Virus record (IMG/VR): IMGVR_UViG_3300032224_001677
Coordinates: 1-41,518 of that record
DNA from: a virus
Length of the DNA: 41,518 nt
Strand: one strand, 5' to 3'
The position numbers and the translations under genes were made by a program. The notes under the pieces were generated by a model. The model saw only the letters and a list, made by a program, of their open reading frames with translations. It had not been told where the DNA came from and made no database searches. Of this stretch, positions 37,943 through 41,518 are shown piece by piece (position 1 is the first letter of the stretch; each line of letters opens with the position of its first letter).

Positions 37943-37990
37943 ATCAATAATATCAATAGGTTATACAAAATACTAAACCATTGATATCAC
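37943..37990 (+). repeat. Imperfect palindrome between divergent early promoters
   Basis: ATATCAATAGGTT (about 37951-37963) is complementary, with one bulge, to AACCATTGATAT (about 37976-37987). The region ATTGATATCACAGCATTTT is a close match to ATTGAAATCACTGCATTTT at 14480. It lies between the minus-strand promoter and the plus-strand promoter at 38006, as an operator might. Confidence 0.6.
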
Positions 37991-38005
37991 AGCATTTTAT
38001 TCTGC

Positions 38006-38034
38006 TTGACATTTTTACAGAAATATCGTATATT
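38006..38034 (+). promoter_or_regulatory. Sigma70-type promoter (TTGACA-17-TATATT)
   Basis: TTGACA at 38006-38011, 17-base spacer ending AAATATCG, TATATT at 38029-38034. A TATAAATA late-type octamer at 38040-38047 follows it, so the gene may be transcribed early and late. Confidence 0.82.
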
Positions 38035-38064
38035 AATAATATAAATAGCCGAGGAGTATGTAAT

Positions 38065-38265
38065 ATGAACACTGAACTTCGCGATGCGCTTGATGATGCT
38101 GATAAATGGTATGAGCTGTATCTTGGTCAAAAAATGGCTAATGAACGGCTTGTTAAGGAAATCAATGAGCTCAAAGCAGATCTGTTAAAATCAGAGCATC
38201 ATTATTCCATTGTGTCTGATATGTTAACTGAAGAACAAAATTTAAGAAATATTGCCTATGGCTAA
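38065..38265 (+). CDS. Small coiled-coil protein (66 aa)
   Basis: GAGGAG lies nine bases before the ATG; upstream in-frame ATGs are inside the promoter. The product is charged and helical: MNTELRDALDDADKWYELYLGQKMANERLVKEINELKADLL..., a probable coiled coil. No family is recognised. The next gene starts in its last codons. Confidence 0.7.
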   Translation: MNTELRDALDDADKWYELYLGQKMANERLVKEINELKADLLKSEHHYSIVSDMLTEEQNLRNIAYG

Positions 38266-38902
38266 TATCGCAGTATACAAACACCACCCGTTTTGCTCAG
38301 AAGACTCTGCGAGTGGTTTTGTAGATGCTATGGAAAACTTTCATAATTGCTCTTATATCAATGAGACGGACATTACTTCCGATTTTTTAAAAAACTTTGA
38401 TATGGTTGTGTTTCCGGGAGGTATCGGAGACTCTGATGAATTTTACAATTTGTTTCATTGGAGAAAAGCTCTGGCGATAAATGACTATGTAAAATTTGGA
38501 GGAAAATATCTTGGAATATGCATGGGCGCTTACTGGGCTGGTTCTCATTATTTTGATTTGGTCAGTGGCATAGATACAGTACAGTATATCAAACAACCAG
38601 ATTCTCTAATTAAACGCAGCTACGGAACGGTCGTGCCGGTAGCTTGGAGTGGCAATAACGAGATGATGTATTTTTATGATGGTTGCACATTTAAAGGTGA
38701 CATATCAAAAATACGAGTTATAGGACGTTATGGGTCAGGTCATCCTGCTGCTATTATTCAAGGAAATATAGGACTTATAGGTCCACATCCAGAAGCTAAC
38801 GAAAATTGGTATGATACTTGGTCTTATATGCCAATATATTGTCAACGTGATCGTCATCATAAACTTCTTAGAGATTTTGTAAAGGAAATGTTAAATGGCT
38901 AA
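38258..38902 (+). CDS. Class I glutamine-amidotransferase-like protein
   Basis: The start at 38258 is the ATG overlapping the previous gene's end. A 214-aa protein with the BPL_N/GATase1-like fold: VYKHHPFCSEDSASGFVDAM, VFPGGIGDSDEF, and the nucleophile elbow GICMGAYWAG with C88 (86-90). GLIGPHPEANENWYD carries a His-x-Glu-like pair in the place of the catalytic His/Glu. These proteins resemble the BPL N-terminal and ThiJ/GAT groups; activity on glutamine is possible but not shown. It is unusual as a phage gene. Confidence 0.7.
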   Translation: MANIAVYKHHPFCSEDSASGFVDAMENFHNCSYINETDITSDFLKNFDMVVFPGGIGDSDEFYNLFHWRKALAINDYVKFGGKYLGICMGAYWAGSHYFDLVSGIDTVQYIKQPDSLIKRSYGTVVPVAWSGNNEMMYFYDGCTFKGDISKIRVIGRYGSGHPAAIIQGNIGLIGPHPEANENWYDTWSYMPIYCQRDRHHKLLRDFVKEMLNG

Positions 38903-40010
38903 AGCTATGGCTAATATTAAAAAAGTTAAGAAAACTCCTCGTAAAACAAAGAGTGAATCTTATCTTGTTAATTGGAAATATCTTGGCGACGAACCTAAGA
39001 ATGTTCGTGGTACAGTTAATTTGCTTAAAGCATTTAACTGGTATAACGTTATGGCTGAAAAAGATGATATACGTCAGTATTTTAAAGATTATTTTACTGA
39101 TAAAGAAACGCATAAAATAATTGATCGCATTCCTGATAATCGTTTGCCAACTACATCAGCATGGCTTTGTCGTATTGCATCTAATAACAAAGAAGAACTA
39201 CAACCTAATGACTATATTAAAGTTAATAATGATATTCAAGATGCTATTCATCACAACGAAGAAGTTGAAGATAAACCAAAAGTAGTTGTTGTAAAACCAA
39301 GCATTCAAGATCGTATTCGTGAGCGTGGTTATGATATCATTGGCGACATTGAAGAGATGATTGATAAAAATGATACTTTCTCTCTTTATGATTGGTTGCA
39401 GAAAAATGAAATTCCTGCAATGTATGCTAACAAAATAATTGAACATTACAAGCCATGGTTTATGGAATTGTATGAGGCATCTACTACTAACAATGCTGAT
39501 CTTAATGAAGCATATTCTCATATGACAAAAAAAGAACTAAAAGATCGCATTGTATTTTTTACTAAATTTATTGAAGATGCAGAGCGTTATGGCGGCAACG
39601 TCAAGAAGGCTCGTGCTCCTCGTAAAAAGAAAGCACCCACTACAGAAAAACTCCTGAAACATTTTCAATATCAGAAAGAAAGCAATGAGTATAAATTACA
39701 ATCGTGTGACCCCGCAACGGTTATTGGCGCTCAAGAGCTTTGGACTTTTAATACCAAGTATAAAACTCTTAGCGTTTTCCGCGCTCGTGGCCCTAGTGGT
39801 CTTATCGTACGGCGCACTAGTATTGATGGTTATGATAGCGATGCTTCCATAACTAAACGTGTAGGTCGTAAACCAGAAGAATATGTAAAGAAAGTACTCA
39901 ATGGTGGCAAAATTATTCTACGTAAACTTATGGAAGAGATTAAATCTGACCCTATTACATTTTCAGATAGGATAAATACAAATGTAATCCTCTTAAAAGT
40001 GGTAAGGTAA
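38895..40010 (+). CDS. Conserved T4-like phage protein (371 aa)
   Basis: Overlaps the previous gene by eight bases; another ATG at 38907 is possible. The first 20 residues are Lys/Arg-rich. SYLVNWKYLGDEPKNVRG and LLKAFNWYNVMAEKDDIRQYFKDYF then IPDNRLPTTSAWLCRIASN form a conserved N-terminal part, and a C-terminal part has ELWTFNTKYKTLSVFRARGPSGLIVRRTSI. I recall similar proteins of unknown function in T4-like marine phages, near replication genes. No catalytic motif is evident; the basic segment ARAPRKKKAP may bind DNA. Confidence 0.75.
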   Translation: MAKAMANIKKVKKTPRKTKSESYLVNWKYLGDEPKNVRGTVNLLKAFNWYNVMAEKDDIRQYFKDYFTDKETHKIIDRIPDNRLPTTSAWLCRIASNNKEELQPNDYIKVNNDIQDAIHHNEEVEDKPKVVVVKPSIQDRIRERGYDIIGDIEEMIDKNDTFSLYDWLQKNEIPAMYANKIIEHYKPWFMELYEASTTNNADLNEAYSHMTKKELKDRIVFFTKFIEDAERYGGNVKKARAPRKKKAPTTEKLLKHFQYQKESNEYKLQSCDPATVIGAQELWTFNTKYKTLSVFRARGPSGLIVRRTSIDGYDSDASITKRVGRKPEEYVKKVLNGGKIILRKLMEEIKSDPITFSDRINTNVILLKVVR

Positions 40011-40370
40011 ATGACAGAAAACGTAGTAAATTTTCCAAATAAAACTGTAGAGATGTTTCCTGCCAATTTACAGGAATCAATAGATCATCTTCATTCAGTA
40101 AGACAAGAATATTGTGATGAAGTATCTGATGATGTTTTTGAAGCTATGGCTGGTGTATTGGGCGCTTATGGTATGGGTGTCAGAATGGACGAAAGCCATA
40201 TAAAAGATTATACTTTTCTTGAAGAAGCAATTAAAGCTCTCGTATACAGATATAAAAGAATTGTGCATCCATTTCATGAAATAATTGATAATGTAATTAC
40301 TATTTCGGATGAAGTTAAATCTGATTTAGAAGAAAAGAAAAATCAACAAGAAAAAAACTTGACATCTTAA
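40011..40370 (+). CDS. Conserved helical phage protein (119 aa)
   Basis: Begins directly after the previous stop. MTENVVNFPNKTVEMFPANLQESIDHLHSVRQEYCDEVSDDVFEAMAGVLGAYG is a pattern, an NVVNFP start followed by paired helices with CDEVSDDxxEAM, that I recall from small proteins of T4-like phages. The C-terminus is a charged helix ending KKNQQEKNLTS, in which the last codons contain the -35 box of the next promoter. The function is unknown. Confidence 0.68.
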   Translation: MTENVVNFPNKTVEMFPANLQESIDHLHSVRQEYCDEVSDDVFEAMAGVLGAYGMGVRMDESHIKDYTFLEEAIKALVYRYKRIVHPFHEIIDNVITISDEVKSDLEEKKNQQEKNLTS

Positions 40371-40387
40371 TAAATAGTGTATATATT
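40359..40387 (+). promoter_or_regulatory. Sigma70-type promoter (TTGACA-17-TATATT)
   Basis: TTGACA at 40359-40364 overlaps the end of the preceding gene; TATATT at 40382-40387 is 17 bases away and 30 bases before the RNase H ATG. Confidence 0.78.
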
Positions 40388-40417
40388 ATATTATAGTAGA
40401 AATATGGAAACTTTAAA

Positions 40418-41254
40418 ATGATAATCGTGGATTTTAATCAAGTTATGATTTCTAATTTGATGATGCAGTTAGGAAATCATACAAACATTCCTTTAGAAGA
40501 AGGTTTGTTTAGACATATGGTAATAAACTCTTTACGCTCTTATAAGCAAAAATTTCAAAGTGAATATGGTGAGATTGTAATTGCTTGTGATGATAGAAAC
40601 TATTGGCGTAAACAAGTATTTCCATATTACAAAGCCAATCGTAAAAAAACTCGAGATGCTTCTGAGATTAATTGGAATCAGGTATTTGAGATCTTTAATA
40701 AAATCAAAGGGGAAATTAAAGAACATTTTCCGTACAGAGTTATTCAGGTAGATTCAGCAGAAGCCGACGATATTATTGCAACTCTTGTAACTGAAAACAA
40801 AAAAGATACAATTTTAATTTTGTCTGCTGATAAAGATTTTGTTCAGCTTCAAAAATTTAACAATGTTAAACAATACGATCCTATTCGTAAGAAATGGATC
40901 AAAGAAGATAACCCTCAGCAGTATCTTTACGAACATATTCTTAAAGGTGATCAGGGTGATGGTATTCCTAATATTCTTTCTGATGACGATACGTTTGTGA
41001 CCGATAAACGTCAAAAACCAATGACACAAAAAAAGATTGAATCATTTAAATCTGAAGGTATTTCACAAGAAATGCTCAAGCGTAATTTTGCACGAAATGA
41101 GATGCTTGTGGATTTGTCAAAGGTACCTGACGCCATTAGAAATGGCGTTATTAATAAATATAACGAAGAAAATGGCAAAGACAGAAGCAAATTGTTTAAC
41201 TATTTTATTTCACATAATTTGAAACTTCTAATGGATAGTGTAGGTGATTTTTAA
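40418..41254 (+). CDS. rnh: T4-type RNase H (5'-3' exonuclease)
   Basis: A 278-aa FEN-like nuclease. IIVDFNQVM has the first metal Asp (D5). IACDDRNYWRKQVFPYYKANRKKTRD is the helical arch region of T4 RNase H with its YWRK and YKxxR residues. SAEADDIIATLV and LSADKDFVQL hold the later metal-binding acids, and GDQGDGIPN is the helix-two-turn-helix motif. It removes RNA primers during lagging-strand synthesis. In T4 rnh lies upstream of genes 33, 59 and 32; here it is likewise followed closely by another gene. Confidence 0.93.
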   Translation: MIIVDFNQVMISNLMMQLGNHTNIPLEEGLFRHMVINSLRSYKQKFQSEYGEIVIACDDRNYWRKQVFPYYKANRKKTRDASEINWNQVFEIFNKIKGEIKEHFPYRVIQVDSAEADDIIATLVTENKKDTILILSADKDFVQLQKFNNVKQYDPIRKKWIKEDNPQQYLYEHILKGDQGDGIPNILSDDDTFVTDKRQKPMTQKKIESFKSEGISQEMLKRNFARNEMLVDLSKVPDAIRNGVINKYNEENGKDRSKLFNYFISHNLKLLMDSVGDF

Positions 41255-41255
41255 T

Positions 41256-41518
41256 ATGTCAAATTTCGTTTTTAAAATGCAATCTGTATCTAAATTTTTA
41301 GAACAGGTAAATGAACTTAAGAAAAAAGAAGATAGAATTTCAGCATTACAAACAAACAGTCATAATGCAATTAAAATTATTTTAAAATATATGTTTGATC
41401 CAAATATCAAATTTCTTCTTCCAGAAGGTAATCCTCCGTTTAGAGCTAGTCAATTTGACGAACCAAAGGCTTTAATGCAAGAAGTTAGTAGATTTTATCT
41501 ATTCGTCGAAGGTGGTAA
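41256..41518 (+). CDS. Conserved T4-like phage protein, 3' truncated by the window
   Basis: It starts one base after the RNase H stop and runs off the right edge; 87 residues are visible. VNELKKKEDRISALQTNSHNAIKIILKYMFDPNIKFLLPEGNPPFRAS and SRFYLFVEGG match, from memory, a conserved family (DUF6433-like) in T4-like phages: ... LPEGxPPY... RxFYLFVxGG. The location after rnh is that of the T4 late-transcription and helicase-loader genes, which suits a replication or transcription role. The function is unknown. Confidence 0.7.
   Translation, partial: MSNFVFKMQSVSKFLEQVNELKKKEDRISALQTNSHNAIKIILKYMFDPNIKFLLPEGNPPFRASQFDEPKALMQEVSRFYLFVEGG

Overview
This window reads as part of a T4-superfamily (large, lytic, contractile-tailed) bacteriophage genome. 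Genes are packed tightly, almost all on the + strand, with ATGA/TAATG stop-start overlaps and an AT-rich base composition. T4-type markers are a gp61-like primase with a CHC2 zinc finger, a T4-type RNase H, a RuvC-like resolvase, TATAAATA late promoters in front of virion-type genes, a spanin pair and collagen-like fibre proteins. A Rhizobiales-style outer-membrane porin signal/leader, DUF1289, ThyX and a B12-dependent ribonucleotide reductase point to an alphaproteobacterial host; this is inference.

Layout. (1) 1-8.7 kb: a continuous operon for glycan building. It holds methyltransferases (one FkbM type), a GMD-like dehydratase, a GDP-fucose-synthase-like enzyme, a dTDP-glucose-dehydratase-like enzyme, the heptose enzymes GmhA, HddA-like kinase and RfaE2-like nucleotidyltransferase, and glycosyltransferases. 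Together they could make and transfer an activated heptose or 6-deoxyheptose. (2) 8.7-16.5 kb: an exported nuclease and an exported lytic transglycosylase, five tRNA or tRNA-like genes, an S-adenosylmethionine-decarboxylase-like protein, a GT25-like transferase, a 2OG-Fe(II) oxygenase, ThyX, and a run of very small genes each with its own TTGACA/TATATT promoter. (3) 16.5-18.5 kb: a porin and a PstS phosphate-binding protein, both with host-like signal peptides. (4) 18.5-30.8 kb: a late region of virion-associated proteins. Many start with a common MK(T/S)FxxFIxE-type leader resembling the T4 capsid targeting sequence, followed by enzyme-like domains (ligase-like KxDG, HxGH nucleotidyltransferase) or preceding a Dps ferritin. 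Fibre proteins, a pol-beta-like nucleotidyltransferase protein and i-/o-spanins follow. (5) 30.8-41.5 kb: replication and nucleotide metabolism (primase, class II RNR, RuvC-like, glutaredoxin, RNase H), a possible holin, another glycosyltransferase, one lone minus-strand gene, a glutamine-amidotransferase-like protein and conserved phage proteins. The last gene is cut by the window edge.

The most interesting signal is the set of five to seven proteins with a shared, probably cleaved, capsid-targeting-like N-terminus. It suggests that a suite of enzymes, and possibly a Dps protein, is packed in the head and delivered with the DNA. A second is a repeated TTGA(A/T)(A/T)TCA element placed upstream of early-type promoters at separate loci.
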